DNA from: WHSW01 sp963821345
GTDB lineage: Bacteria > Actinomycetota > Thermoleophilia > Solirubrobacterales > 70-9
Assembly (NCBI GenBank): GCA_963821345.1
Contig: CAWGDM010000001.1
Span: 992,001-1,056,000, forward strand
Direction: 5' to 3'
DNA: 64,000 bases
Below are positions 8,529 through 16,786 of the stretch, one piece after another. The translations under genes and the position numbers were made by a program. Under the pieces are notes generated by a model. The model saw only the letters and a program-made list of their open reading frames with translations. It had not been told where the DNA came from and did not search any database. Every line of letters begins with the position of its first letter. Position 1 is the stretch's first letter.

Positions 8529-8993
8529 GTGGCTGGTACCTCAATTAACCGCGTGATCATCACGGGCAACCTGACCCGCGACCCGGAGCTCCGGAGCCTG
8601 CCGAGCGGGACGAGCGTCTGCGAGCTGCGCGTCGCCGTCAACTCGAGCCGCAAGGACGAGAGCGGCAACTGGGTCGAAAAGCCCAACTACTTCAACGTCA
8701 AGGTCTGGGGCGCCCAGGGCGAGAACTGCTCGACCTACCTGACCAAGGGCCGCCCGGTGGCGGTCGACGGCCGCCTCGATTGGCGCGAGTGGGAGGACAA
8801 GGAGGGCAACAAGCGCCAGTCGGTGGACATCATCGCCGACCGGGTCCAGTTCCTCGGCAGCCGCGACGGCGGCGGCGAGCAGGGCGGCGGCAACCGCTTC
8901 AACGCCCAGTCCGACGTCCCCGCCGACACCTCGGACTTCGACTCCCCGGCCCCCGCAGCGGTGGGTGCCTCGGACGACGACATCCCGTTCTAG
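8529..8993 (+). CDS. ssb: Single-stranded DNA-binding protein
   Basis: This 154-residue protein has a standard OB-fold (SINRVIITGNLTRDPELR through DRVQFLGSRD, residues about 5-112), a Gly-rich flexible linker, and the acidic tip DDDIPF that recruits partner replication and repair proteins. It forms tetramers on single-stranded DNA. The start is GTG 8529 with AGAGAGG as ribosome-binding site. The linker is short compared with other actinobacterial Ssb proteins. Confidence 0.95.
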   Translation: MAGTSINRVIITGNLTRDPELRSLPSGTSVCELRVAVNSSRKDESGNWVEKPNYFNVKVWGAQGENCSTYLTKGRPVAVDGRLDWREWEDKEGNKRQSVDIIADRVQFLGSRDGGGEQGGGNRFNAQSDVPADTSDFDSPAPAAVGASDDDIPF

Positions 8994-8995
8994 AT

Positions 8996-9096
8996 CTGGA
9001 AGGCGATAAGCGTCGCGGGGCGGCGTCATCGGTCGCTTGTGTGCAGAGCACACGTCGCTCCCTGCTTCCTAGCCCCGCTCGCCTCTCGCCTTCCAG
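8996..9096 (+). ncRNA. Nested long hairpin in the ssb-rpsR spacer, candidate structured RNA
   Basis: The 194-nt gap between ssb and rpsR begins with a large inverted repeat: CTGGAAGGCGA at 8996-9006 pairs with TCGCCTTCCAG at 9086-9096, and the pairing continues imperfectly inward to GCGGGGC. At its centre GTGTGC (9039-9044) and GCACAC (9048-9053) form a second perfect stem with an AGA loop. The outer arms abut the ssb stop. It could be a processing or termination signal between ssb and rpsR, or a regulatory RNA of this ribosomal-protein cluster. The structure is seen directly; the function is inferred. Confidence 0.45.
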
Positions 9097-9104
9097 GGAG
9101 TAGC

Positions 9105-9110
9105 TAGAAT
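9105..9110 (+). promoter_or_regulatory. -10 element (TAGAAT) for rpsR-rplI
   Basis: TAGAAT lies just after the large hairpin and 77 nt before the rpsR start, so rpsR-rplI can be transcribed independently with a leader of about 70 nt that contains the hairpin at 9119-9139. Confidence 0.4.
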
Positions 9111-9118
9111 CGTGCATT

Positions 9119-9139
9119 CGCGCCGCCCGCAGCGGCGCG
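9119..9139 (+). promoter_or_regulatory. Leader hairpin upstream of rpsR
   Basis: CGCGCCGC (9119-9126) pairs perfectly with GCGGCGCG (9132-9139) around a CCGCA loop. It would sit at the very 5' end of an rpsR-rplI transcript. A loop carrying CCG recalls the S6:S18-binding leader of other bacteria, but that motif normally precedes rpsF, so this is only a possibility. Confidence 0.35.
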
Positions 9140-9187
9140 TTTGCGCGAGATGAAGAGCTTTTTCCGACAGACGAAGGGACGCGGCTG

Positions 9188-9481
9188 ATGGCCCGCAAGC
9201 AGCGTGCCCAGCCGACCCAGGCCGGCCCCGGGGGATCCTCGGGCCGCCCGCGCCGCGGTGGGCGGATGAGCGACCGCTACCGGCCCCGCAAGTACACGCG
9301 GATCAACGTCGAGGACATCGACTACAAGGACCTGACCACCCTGCGGCGGTTTATCTCCGATCGCGGCAAGGTTCGCTCGCGGCGGGTGACCGGGCTCTCG
9401 CGCCGCCACCAGCAGCAGCTCGGGCTGGCGATCCGCCGAGCCCGCGAACTGGCGCTGCTGCCCTACGTCGGCGAGCGCTAA
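9188..9481 (+). CDS. rpsR: 30S ribosomal protein bS18
   Basis: This 97-residue protein has the S18 signature (DYKDLTTLRRFISDRGKV, then RVTGLSRRHQQQLGLAIRRAR). It forms a pair with S6 on the 30S platform. The N-terminal 26 residues are a basic Gly/Arg-rich extension. It has no Cys at all, so it is the zinc-independent form. Start ATG 9188 has a weak GAAGGGA ribosome-binding site. rplI follows after 4 nt. Confidence 0.95.
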   Translation: MARKQRAQPTQAGPGGSSGRPRRGGRMSDRYRPRKYTRINVEDIDYKDLTTLRRFISDRGKVRSRRVTGLSRRHQQQLGLAIRRARELALLPYVGER

Positions 9482-9485
9482 GCCG

Positions 9486-9938
9486 ATGGCCCAGGCGATC
9501 CTGCTCAAGGACGTGGACACGCTCGGCGCGGCCGGCGATGCCGTCGACGTCTCGCCCGGCTACCTGCGCAACTACCTCGTACCTCGCAAGCTCGCCCAGC
9601 CGGCCACCGACCGGTCGCTCGAGGAGGCTCGCCGCCGCCTCGAGGCCGCCGAGAAGGCCGCCCAGGAGGCCGCCGATCGCGCCGAGGAGACCGCCGTGTT
9701 GCTGGCGAAGACCGTGCTCACGATCCAGCACCGCGCCGGCGAGGACGGCAAGCTCTACGGCTCGGTGACCGGCGCCGAGATCGCCGAGGCGATCAGCGAG
9801 GCGCGCGGCCTGAAGATCGACCGCAAGAAGATCCGCCTCGACGACCCGATCCGCGAGGTCGGCACCTACATGGTCGAGGTCGAGCTTCCCGGCGGCGCCA
9901 CCGCGGCCGTAAAGACGATCGTCGCCGAAGCCAAGTAG
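9486..9938 (+). CDS. rplI: 50S ribosomal protein bL9
   Basis: This 150-residue protein has the N-terminal L9 domain (MAQAILLKDVDTLGAAGD, then PGYLRNYLVPRKLA), a long Glu/Ala helix over about residues 45-75, and the C-terminal domain (GKLYGSVTGAEIAEAI). It binds 23S rRNA at the base of the L1 stalk. Length and domain order are normal. The start ATG lies 4 nt after the rpsR stop, so the two are co-translated. Confidence 0.95.
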   Translation: MAQAILLKDVDTLGAAGDAVDVSPGYLRNYLVPRKLAQPATDRSLEEARRRLEAAEKAAQEAADRAEETAVLLAKTVLTIQHRAGEDGKLYGSVTGAEIAEAISEARGLKIDRKKIRLDDPIREVGTYMVEVELPGGATAAVKTIVAEAK

Positions 9939-9965
9939 CCCCGTCGCATCGGGATACCGGCCTCG

Positions 9966-11381
9966 ATGAACCAGCCGCAACGATCCAGCAGCACGATCAC
10001 GATCGTCGCCGCCTGCTTGGCGACGGCGATGCTGATGCTCGACATCAGCGTCATCAACACGGCGCTGTCGGAGATCGCCAGCGGCCTCGACACCGGGCTC
10101 AGCGGCCTCCAGTGGGTGGTGGACGCCTACACGATCCCGCTCGCGGCAACCGTACTGACCGCGGGCGCGATCGCCGACCGGCTCGGCCGGCGCAAGCTAT
10201 TCATCCTCGGGCTCGCGATCTTCACGGTCAGCTCGGCGCTCTGCGGCGCCGCCGGCGGGATCGAGGTGCTGGTCGGCTCCCGGGCGATCCAGGGGCTGGG
10301 CGCCTCGATGATGTTCGCCACCGCGCTGGCGCTGATCTCTCAGGTGACCCCAGACCGCGAGAGCCGGACCAAGGCGCTGGCGGCCTACGGTGCCGCGATC
10401 GGCGCCTCGTTCGCGCTCGGGCCGTTCATCGGCGGCGGGCTCACCGAGCTGTTCGGCTGGCGGGCGATCTTCCTGGTGAATGTGCCGATCGGCGCGATCG
10501 TCCTCTGGCTCACCTACCGCTCGGTCGCCGAGGGGCGCGACCCGACCCCGCGGCGGATCGATCTGCCCGGGCAGCTGACCCTGATCAGCGGGCTGTTCCT
10601 GCTCGTCCTGGCGCTGCTGCGCGGCAACGACGAGGGCTGGGGTAGCCCAGAGATCGTCGCGGCGCTGGCCGGGGCGCTGGCGTTGCTGGTCGCCTTCGTG
10701 ATCATCGAGGCGCGTTCGCGCGAGCCGATGCTGCCGCTGCGGCTGATGCGCCAGCGGCGCTTCGCCGGCGCGCAGGTTTCCGTTTTCGCGATTGCGGCCT
10801 CGTTCTTCGCCGTCTTCCTGTATCTGACCCTCTATCTGCAGACGGTGCTCGGCATGTCCCCGATCGAGACCGGCCTCGTTTATCTCCCGGGCACCTTCCT
10901 GGTCTTCCTCGTCTCGGGGATGACCGCGCAGATGGGAGCGAACGCTTCGCCGGCGAGGATCGCCAGCATCGGCCTCGCCCTGGTCGCCCTCGGGCTGGCG
11001 CTGATGCTGATCGCCGGCGTCGAGTCGTCCTGGACGGCGTTGCTGCCCGGCCTGTTGGTCACCAGCATCGGCACTGGGCTCTTCAACCCGACCGGGAGCG
11101 CGCTCGCCCTCAACGCGCTCCCCGCCGAGCAGAGCGGGCTCGCCGCGGGCGCCAACGACACCTTCCGCCAGACCGGTGTCGCGGTCGGGATCGCGGCCCT
11201 CGGGACCCTGGTACCGGCCGACGCGGCGCTCGGCGGCGACTTGCAGTCCTACGTCGACGGCCTCCACCACGCATTGATCGCCAGCGCCGCGCTCGCTGCG
11301 GCGGGCGCGATCGCGACCGCCTGGCTTTTGCTGCCGGTCGGCCAGCCGGCCGAGGCCGAGCCGATCACCGAGCCCGGCTGA
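9966..11381 (+). CDS. MFS transporter of the DHA2 (EmrB/QacA) drug-exporter family
   Basis: This 471-residue, very hydrophobic protein has about 14 membrane helices as in DHA2 proton-coupled exporters. It carries the family motif D1-like LDISVINTAL in helix 1, motif A in GAIADRLGRRKLF after helix 2, and motif C in GASFALGPFIGGGL in helix 5, which is typical of exporters. The substrate cannot be told from sequence. It starts at ATG 9966, 27 nt after rplI; there is no regulator next to it and it may be read through from the ribosomal cluster. Confidence 0.85.
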   Translation: MNQPQRSSSTITIVAACLATAMLMLDISVINTALSEIASGLDTGLSGLQWVVDAYTIPLAATVLTAGAIADRLGRRKLFILGLAIFTVSSALCGAAGGIEVLVGSRAIQGLGASMMFATALALISQVTPDRESRTKALAAYGAAIGASFALGPFIGGGLTELFGWRAIFLVNVPIGAIVLWLTYRSVAEGRDPTPRRIDLPGQLTLISGLFLLVLALLRGNDEGWGSPEIVAALAGALALLVAFVIIEARSREPMLPLRLMRQRRFAGAQVSVFAIAASFFAVFLYLTLYLQTVLGMSPIETGLVYLPGTFLVFLVSGMTAQMGANASPARIASIGLALVALGLALMLIAGVESSWTALLPGLLVTSIGTGLFNPTGSALALNALPAEQSGLAAGANDTFRQTGVAVGIAALGTLVPADAALGGDLQSYVDGLHHALIASAALAAAGAIATAWLLLPVGQPAEAEPITEPG

Positions 11382-11454
11382 GCCAGCGGCACCCAGAGTT
11401 CCGCTTTGCAGGACAGCGCTCAAGGACGGGCGCCGAGATGCCGATTCGGGCCTT

Positions 11455-12117
11455 ATGCGATCAAAGCTCAGTTACGCCAACGTTGCCTCGACCATCGCCC
11501 TCTTCCTCGCCCTCACCGGCGGCGTTGTTTATGCCGCCTCGAAGATCGGCACGCAAGACATTCAGCGCCAGGCGGTGACCGAGAAGAAGATCGCACCGGG
11601 CGCGGTCAAGAACGGCAAGCTCGCGGCGGGCTCGGTCAGCACCGAGAAGCTCGCCGACGGCGCGGTCGGAAATGGCCAGGTCAAAAACGATTCGATCCAG
11701 CCCGAAAAGCTCACTTTCCCCGTCTTTTACGTCGCCACCCCCTCGGGCGGCTCCCAGGCCGTCACCAATGGCCCGGACCCCTACCCGCTCTCCAACGGTC
11801 AGTGGACCCAAGCGAAGGACGCGGTCAACGTCGTCTTCGGCTCCGGCACCGCGACGCTCGCCTATGACGGCAGCGGCTCGGGCTCCTGCCAGGTCTTCTT
11901 CGACATTCGCATCGACGGCCAGCAGGTCGGCGGCGGGCAGCTGCAGACCGACTCGACGACGCCCGTCCAGATCACCCAGCAGATCGGCGCCGCTCCGGGC
12001 GCTGGGCCGCCACAGCCAACCGAGCGAAGCCTGACGGTTCAGGTCGGCTCCAACGGCGACTGCGAAGCCGGCTCGACGATCGACTCGACTCGCTTTCAGA
12101 TCCTCAACTTCGGCTGA
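11455..12117 (+). CDS. Secreted or surface protein with short repeats, Thermoleophilia type
   Basis: This 220-residue protein begins MRSKLSYANVASTIALFLAL, an export signal of a type I associate with large paralogous families in Solirubrobacterales. Residues about 30-85 are short imperfect repeats (xxVKNGKLAAGSVSTEKLADGAV) likely to form a fibrous or solenoid stalk. The rest is a beta-rich domain with two Cys (SGSCQVFFDIRI, NGDCEAG) that may pair. The function is unknown. There is no obvious ribosome-binding site before ATG 11455. Confidence 0.75.
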   Translation: MRSKLSYANVASTIALFLALTGGVVYAASKIGTQDIQRQAVTEKKIAPGAVKNGKLAAGSVSTEKLADGAVGNGQVKNDSIQPEKLTFPVFYVATPSGGSQAVTNGPDPYPLSNGQWTQAKDAVNVVFGSGTATLAYDGSGSGSCQVFFDIRIDGQQVGGGQLQTDSTTPVQITQQIGAAPGAGPPQPTERSLTVQVGSNGDCEAGSTIDSTRFQILNFG

Positions 12118-12189
12118 CTTCACGGACCCACGTGCCGCGCGGTCTGCACCGCGTCCAGAAGCCTGAGAGCGAGAAGCGCAACGTCGACA

Positions 12190-12231
12190 AACGTCCCGGA
12201 CGACCCCCTATAGCCCTCAACCCGGGACGTT
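12190..12231. repeat. Inverted repeat in a convergent spacer
   Basis: AACGTCCCGG (12190-12199) and CCGGGACGTT (12222-12231) are perfect 10-bp arms around a 22-nt loop, in the 182-bp space between convergent genes. It is probably part of a bidirectional transcription-termination region together with the hairpin at 12270. Confidence 0.5.
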
Positions 12232-12269
12232 CGTCCTCCGGCCGGTGCTCGCGTTGCATGCAAAGCGAG

Positions 12270-12298
12270 GCTCCCGGGTCGGTACGGGAACCGGGAGC
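12270..12298. terminator. Hairpin terminator candidate between convergent genes
   Basis: GCTCCCGG (12270-12277) and CCGGGAGC (12291-12298) form an 8-bp stem with a 13-nt loop, 2 nt past the stop of the minus-strand hydrolase. There is no T-tract, so it is at best a GC-rich terminator of the kind common in actinobacteria. Confidence 0.45.
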
Positions 12299-12299
12299 G

Positions 12300-12911
12300 C
12301 TAACCGACGACGCCCGGTAGCCAGTCACGTACCGCGGTGCCGACCGCGGCCAGGTCGCCCTTCAGGCTGTGGTTGCCCGGCACCGTGACGATCCTGCGGT
12401 TCGGACCGGCCGCCGGCATCCCGAACGGATCGCTCTCGCCCTGGATCACCAGGGTCGGGAGCCTGACCGCGTCCAGCTCACCCTGGCGCGACTTGGCGGG
12501 ATCGTCGGCCTTGCCCGGCGGGTGGACGGGGAAGGCGAGGCAGAGGACGGCGACCGCGCCAAGCTCGGCGGAGGTCCGGCAGGCGACCCGGGCGCCGAGC
12601 GAGCGCCCGCCGGCGACCAGCGCCAGCTTGCCGAGCTCACCGTCGCGCAGGGCCTCGACCACCGCGATCCAGTTCTCGTCCAGCTGGCCCGGCGGCGCCG
12701 GGGCCTTGCGGCCCGCGACCCGATAGGGCTGTTCGACCAGGGCGACGGTGAAGCCGGCCGCTGCGGCGGCCTCGGTCGCCGCCTTCAGGTCGGGGGCGTC
12801 GACCCCGCCGCCGGCGCCATGGCCGAGGACAAGCGCGCCGCGGGCGCCGTCGGCCGCGATCACACGGGCGCGGGCCGGGCCGTTCGGGGTCTCGATCTCG
12901 GTCGCGTCCAT
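12300..12911 (-). CDS. Alpha/beta hydrolase, TEX30/KANL3-like
   Basis: This 203-residue protein has a compact alpha/beta-hydrolase fold: oxyanion-loop sequence LVLGHGAGGG, nucleophile elbow GGRSLGAR (Ser in GxSxG), the acid in IQGESDPFG and the catalytic His in VPGNHSLKG. It fits the bacterial family annotated as TEX30-like or dienelactone-hydrolase-like. The substrate is unknown. Start ATG 12911 has a leaderless-type promoter 8 nt upstream. It is divergent from dnaB. Confidence 0.8.
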   Translation of the reverse strand: MDATEIETPNGPARARVIAADGARGALVLGHGAGGGVDAPDLKAATEAAAAAGFTVALVEQPYRVAGRKAPAPPGQLDENWIAVVEALRDGELGKLALVAGGRSLGARVACRTSAELGAVAVLCLAFPVHPPGKADDPAKSRQGELDAVRLPTLVIQGESDPFGMPAAGPNRRIVTVPGNHSLKGDLAAVGTAVRDWLPGVVG

Positions 12912-12919
12912 CGCCGGTC

Positions 12920-12925
12920 ACCTTA
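12920..12925 (-). promoter_or_regulatory. -10 element (TAAGGT) for the hydrolase, leaderless type
   Basis: On the minus strand TAAGGT ends 8 nt before the ATG at 12911, matching the spacing seen at several other genes in this window. Confidence 0.45.
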
Positions 12926-13040
12926 CGTGCCTAGTTTGCGGGAACGCCTCCGGCGCGCGGGCGACCGCTGTGGTTTTCTGGAAGCGAGGACCCCGAGGGG
13001 CGATTTTGCCGCCGCTCGGCCCTCTAAACCGAGACCGACG

Positions 13041-14492
13041 ATGGAAGCCGCCACCGCCCACGTGCCGCCGCAGAACCTCGAGGCCGAGGAGTCGGTGCTC
13101 GGCGCGCTGATGGTCTCGGACATGGCGATGAACCCGGTGATCCTCGACGTCCGCCTCGAGGAGGGCGACTTCTACCGCGAGCGCCACCGGCTGATCTTCG
13201 CCGCGATCAAGCGCCTTTACGAGCGCTCGGAGCCGATCGACGCGCTCACCGTCTCGGAGTTGCTCTCCCAGCAGGGTGAGCTCGAGAAGGTCGGCGGGCG
13301 CGAGGTCGTCTCCAACCTCGCCTCGACCGTCCCGGTGGCCGGCAACGCCCGCCACTACGCGCGGATCGTGCAGCAGAACTCGCTGCTGCGGCGCCTGCTC
13401 GAGGCCTCGCAGCGGATCCAGAGGTCGGTCTATGACCGCGAGGGCGAGCCTCAGGCGCTCGCCGAGCGCGCCGAGCGCGACCTCTTCAACGTCGCTCACG
13501 AGGAGCAGGCCGAGGACTTCCACGTGCTCAAGGACATCCTCTCGCGCGAGGTCGAGCGGCTCGACGAGCTCGCCAGCGGCCGCGCCGACGTCACCGGAAC
13601 GCCATCGGGGTTCACGCAGCTCGACCGGATCACCGGCGGCTTTCAGCCCGGCAACCTGATCATCCTCGCCGCCCGCCCCGGCATGGGAAAGTCGGGTCTG
13701 GTCGCCAACATCGCCGAACACGTGGCGATCAAGGAGAAGCGCCCGGTCGCCTTCTTCTCGCTCGAGATGTCGGACTCCGAGCTCGCCCAGCGGCTGATCG
13801 CCAAGCGCGCCCGGATCCCCTCGGACAAGCTGCGCAAGGGCCAGGTCCGCGAGAAGGAGTGGGAGCGGGTGCTGAAGGTCTGCAACGAGCTCGAGAGCGC
13901 CCCGCTGTGGATCGACGAGTCCTCGGACCTGGGGATGCTCGACCTGCGCGCCAAGGCCCGCCGGCTGCATGCGCAGGAGAAGACGAACGGCAACGGCGGC
14001 CTGGCGCTGATCATCCTCGACTACATCCAGCTGATGCGGGCCGAGGACATGCGGGCCAACCGGGTCGAGCAGGTCGGCCAGATGAGCCGCGGGCTGAAGA
14101 TCCTCGCTCGCGAGCTGAAGGTGCCGGTGATCGCGCTCTCGCAGCTCTCCCGCGCCCCCGAGCAGCGCACCGGCAAGGACAAGCGCCCGATCCTCTCCGA
14201 CCTGCGCGAGTCCGGAAACCTCGAGCAGGACGCCGACCTGGTCGCCTTCATCTATCGCGAGGACTACTACAAGAACTTCGGCGACGACGACGTCGACGAG
14301 ACCGAGCGGGCGAAGCTCGAGGGGATCGCCGAGCTGATCGTGCGCAAGAACCGCAACGGGCCGATCGACACGGTCCAGCTCGCGTTCATCGACAAGTACG
14401 CCTCGTTTCGCAACCTGGCCCGTTCCGACTTCGAGGCACCGGCAGCCGCCGACGACGACGCGCCGCCGCTGGTCGAGGCCGTCGATCAGTGA
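13041..14492 (+). CDS. dnaB: Replicative DNA helicase DnaB
   Basis: This 483-residue protein has the N-terminal primase-interacting domain (PPQNLEAEESVLGALM, residues about 9-110), a linker helix, and the RecA-like helicase domain from about residue 180. Walker A is ARPGMGKSG (about 211-219), with Ser where Thr is usual, and Walker B is LIILDYIQLM. The C-terminal motif DLRESGNLEQDADLV is intact, so there is no intein, unlike many actinobacterial dnaB genes. ATG 13041 is the right start, because the frame upstream of it is antisense to the hydrolase and lacks DnaB sequence. It is followed by the DnaC-like gene through a repeat element. Confidence 0.95.
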   Translation: MEAATAHVPPQNLEAEESVLGALMVSDMAMNPVILDVRLEEGDFYRERHRLIFAAIKRLYERSEPIDALTVSELLSQQGELEKVGGREVVSNLASTVPVAGNARHYARIVQQNSLLRRLLEASQRIQRSVYDREGEPQALAERAERDLFNVAHEEQAEDFHVLKDILSREVERLDELASGRADVTGTPSGFTQLDRITGGFQPGNLIILAARPGMGKSGLVANIAEHVAIKEKRPVAFFSLEMSDSELAQRLIAKRARIPSDKLRKGQVREKEWERVLKVCNELESAPLWIDESSDLGMLDLRAKARRLHAQEKTNGNGGLALIILDYIQLMRAEDMRANRVEQVGQMSRGLKILARELKVPVIALSQLSRAPEQRTGKDKRPILSDLRESGNLEQDADLVAFIYREDYYKNFGDDDVDETERAKLEGIAELIVRKNRNGPIDTVQLAFIDKYASFRNLARSDFEAPAAADDDAPPLVEAVDQ

Positions 14493-14549
14493 TCGCGGCG
14501 GTCGAAGACCGGCGCGGAGCCGCCCCGTTGTTGAGGGGCCTTAGGTGAG
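14487..14549 (+). repeat. Stop-to-start intergenic element, copy C
   Basis: The element runs from the CAGTGA that ends dnaB to the GTGAGC that starts the next gene. It contains a first hairpin (GGTC-GAA-GACC), the string GCGGAGCC, and a second hairpin (GCCCC, loop GTTGTTGA, GGGGC). The same order of parts is found at 18563-18677 and at nuoH/nuoI on the other strand. Confidence 0.6.
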
Positions 14550-15255
14550 CGTCGAGAGGTTGCCCCAGTCGTGCCCTCTCGGGCGCTGCGACGGCAGTGG
14601 CTGGATCGAGGAGTCCGACGACACCGCGCGCGCCTGCGAGTGCCGCGAGCGGCGCATCGCCCAGGCCCGCACGCGCGGCGTCCGCACGGTGCTGCCGCCC
14701 AAGTTCCAGGGCGTCAGCTTCGACCGCCCGCCGGTCTCCGACATGGCCCGCGACCCCCAGACCCGGATCGTGTTCGAGGCCGTGCGTACCTACGTCGACG
14801 AGATCGGGGCGAGGATCTCCGAGGGGCGCGGCCTCTGGCTCGAGGGCGACGTCGGGACCGGCAAGACGACCCTTGCGATGCTGGTCTCAAAGTCCGCGAT
14901 CGAGGCCGGCCATTCGGTGGCGATCTACTCGCTGCCGCAGCTGCTGGCGCGGATCCGGCGCACCTATGACGCCGACGCTGGCGAGCTCTCCTACCTGCAG
15001 TTCTTCCGTCGCCTGACCTCGGTCGACCTGCTGCACATCGACGACCTCGGCGCCGAGAAGCGCTCCGACTGGGTGCTGGAGCAGCTCTATGCGATCGTCG
15101 ACGAGCGCTACTCGACCAACCGGCCGATCCTGGTCACCACGAATCTCGACGAGGCCGCGCTCGAGGAGCAGATCGGCAAGCGCACGGTCTCGCGCCTGGT
15201 GGAGATCTGCGAGAAGCTGCCGGTGTTCGGCGACGATCGCCGCTGGGCCGCCTGA
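14545..15255 (+). CDS. DnaC/DnaI-like AAA+ ATPase, probable helicase loader
   Basis: This 236-residue protein has an N-terminal zinc-binding type region (CPLGRCDGSGW, later ACECRER) followed by an AAA+ domain with Walker A GDVGTGKT (about residue 100) and Walker B LLHIDDLGAE (about 160), then the sensor-1-like LVTTNLD. This matches the DnaC/DnaI loaders and the related IstB transposition proteins. Its position directly after dnaB, and the lack of any transposase, favour a helicase-loading role. The start is GTG 14545, inside the repeat element. The C-terminal sensor-2 Arg may be SRLVEICEK. Confidence 0.75.
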   Translation: MSVERLPQSCPLGRCDGSGWIEESDDTARACECRERRIAQARTRGVRTVLPPKFQGVSFDRPPVSDMARDPQTRIVFEAVRTYVDEIGARISEGRGLWLEGDVGTGKTTLAMLVSKSAIEAGHSVAIYSLPQLLARIRRTYDADAGELSYLQFFRRLTSVDLLHIDDLGAEKRSDWVLEQLYAIVDERYSTNRPILVTTNLDEAALEEQIGKRTVSRLVEICEKLPVFGDDRRWAA

Positions 15256-15281
15256 GCGCCACCGCCAGCCGCCCCAATCCG

Positions 15282-15287
15282 CATAAT
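15282..15287 (+). promoter_or_regulatory. -10 element (CATAAT) for purA, leaderless type
   Basis: CATAAT ends 10 nt before the ATG at 15298. No Shine-Dalgarno sequence is present. Confidence 0.45.
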
Positions 15288-15297
15288 CACTCGGCTG

Positions 15298-16590
<1,293 letters not shown>

Positions 16591-16665
16591 GCGATCAGGC
16601 CCGGCGCGGGCCTCGGGCGCGTTCTCGGCCAACGCCTGCCCCCGGAATCCATGCGCGGGGGCTAT

Positions 16666-16684
16666 CTACTCGGCAGCCGAGTAG
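16666..16684 (+). terminator. Hairpin downstream of purA
   Basis: CTACTCGG and CCGAGTAG pair around a 3-nt loop (CAG), 76 nt after the purA stop, in the 196-bp spacer before the carboxylase. It is the strongest hairpin of the spacer and may end the purA transcript; no T-tract follows. Confidence 0.4.
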
Positions 16685-16772
16685 CCTCGCGCCGCCGCTC
16701 GCGCACCACGATCCCGATCACGCCGCCGATCACGGCCGATCACCTGCGTGATCTCGCTCACGTAAACATCAC

Positions 16773-16778
16773 TAACCT
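16773..16778 (+). promoter_or_regulatory. -10 element (TAACCT) for the carboxylase, leaderless type
   Basis: TAACCT ends 8 nt before ATG 16787, with no ribosome-binding site between. Confidence 0.4.
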
Positions 16779-16786
16779 GCCGCGCG

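Noticed and set aside
12369..13040. Upstream extension of the DnaB frame (over 220 residues)
   Set aside because: It is antisense to the hydrolase gene and DnaB sequence begins just after ATG 13041; no DnaB has such an extension.
14545..15255. IstB-type transposition helper
   Set aside because: The ATPase domain is similar, but there is no istA-like transposase or terminal inverted repeat, and dnaB is next to it.
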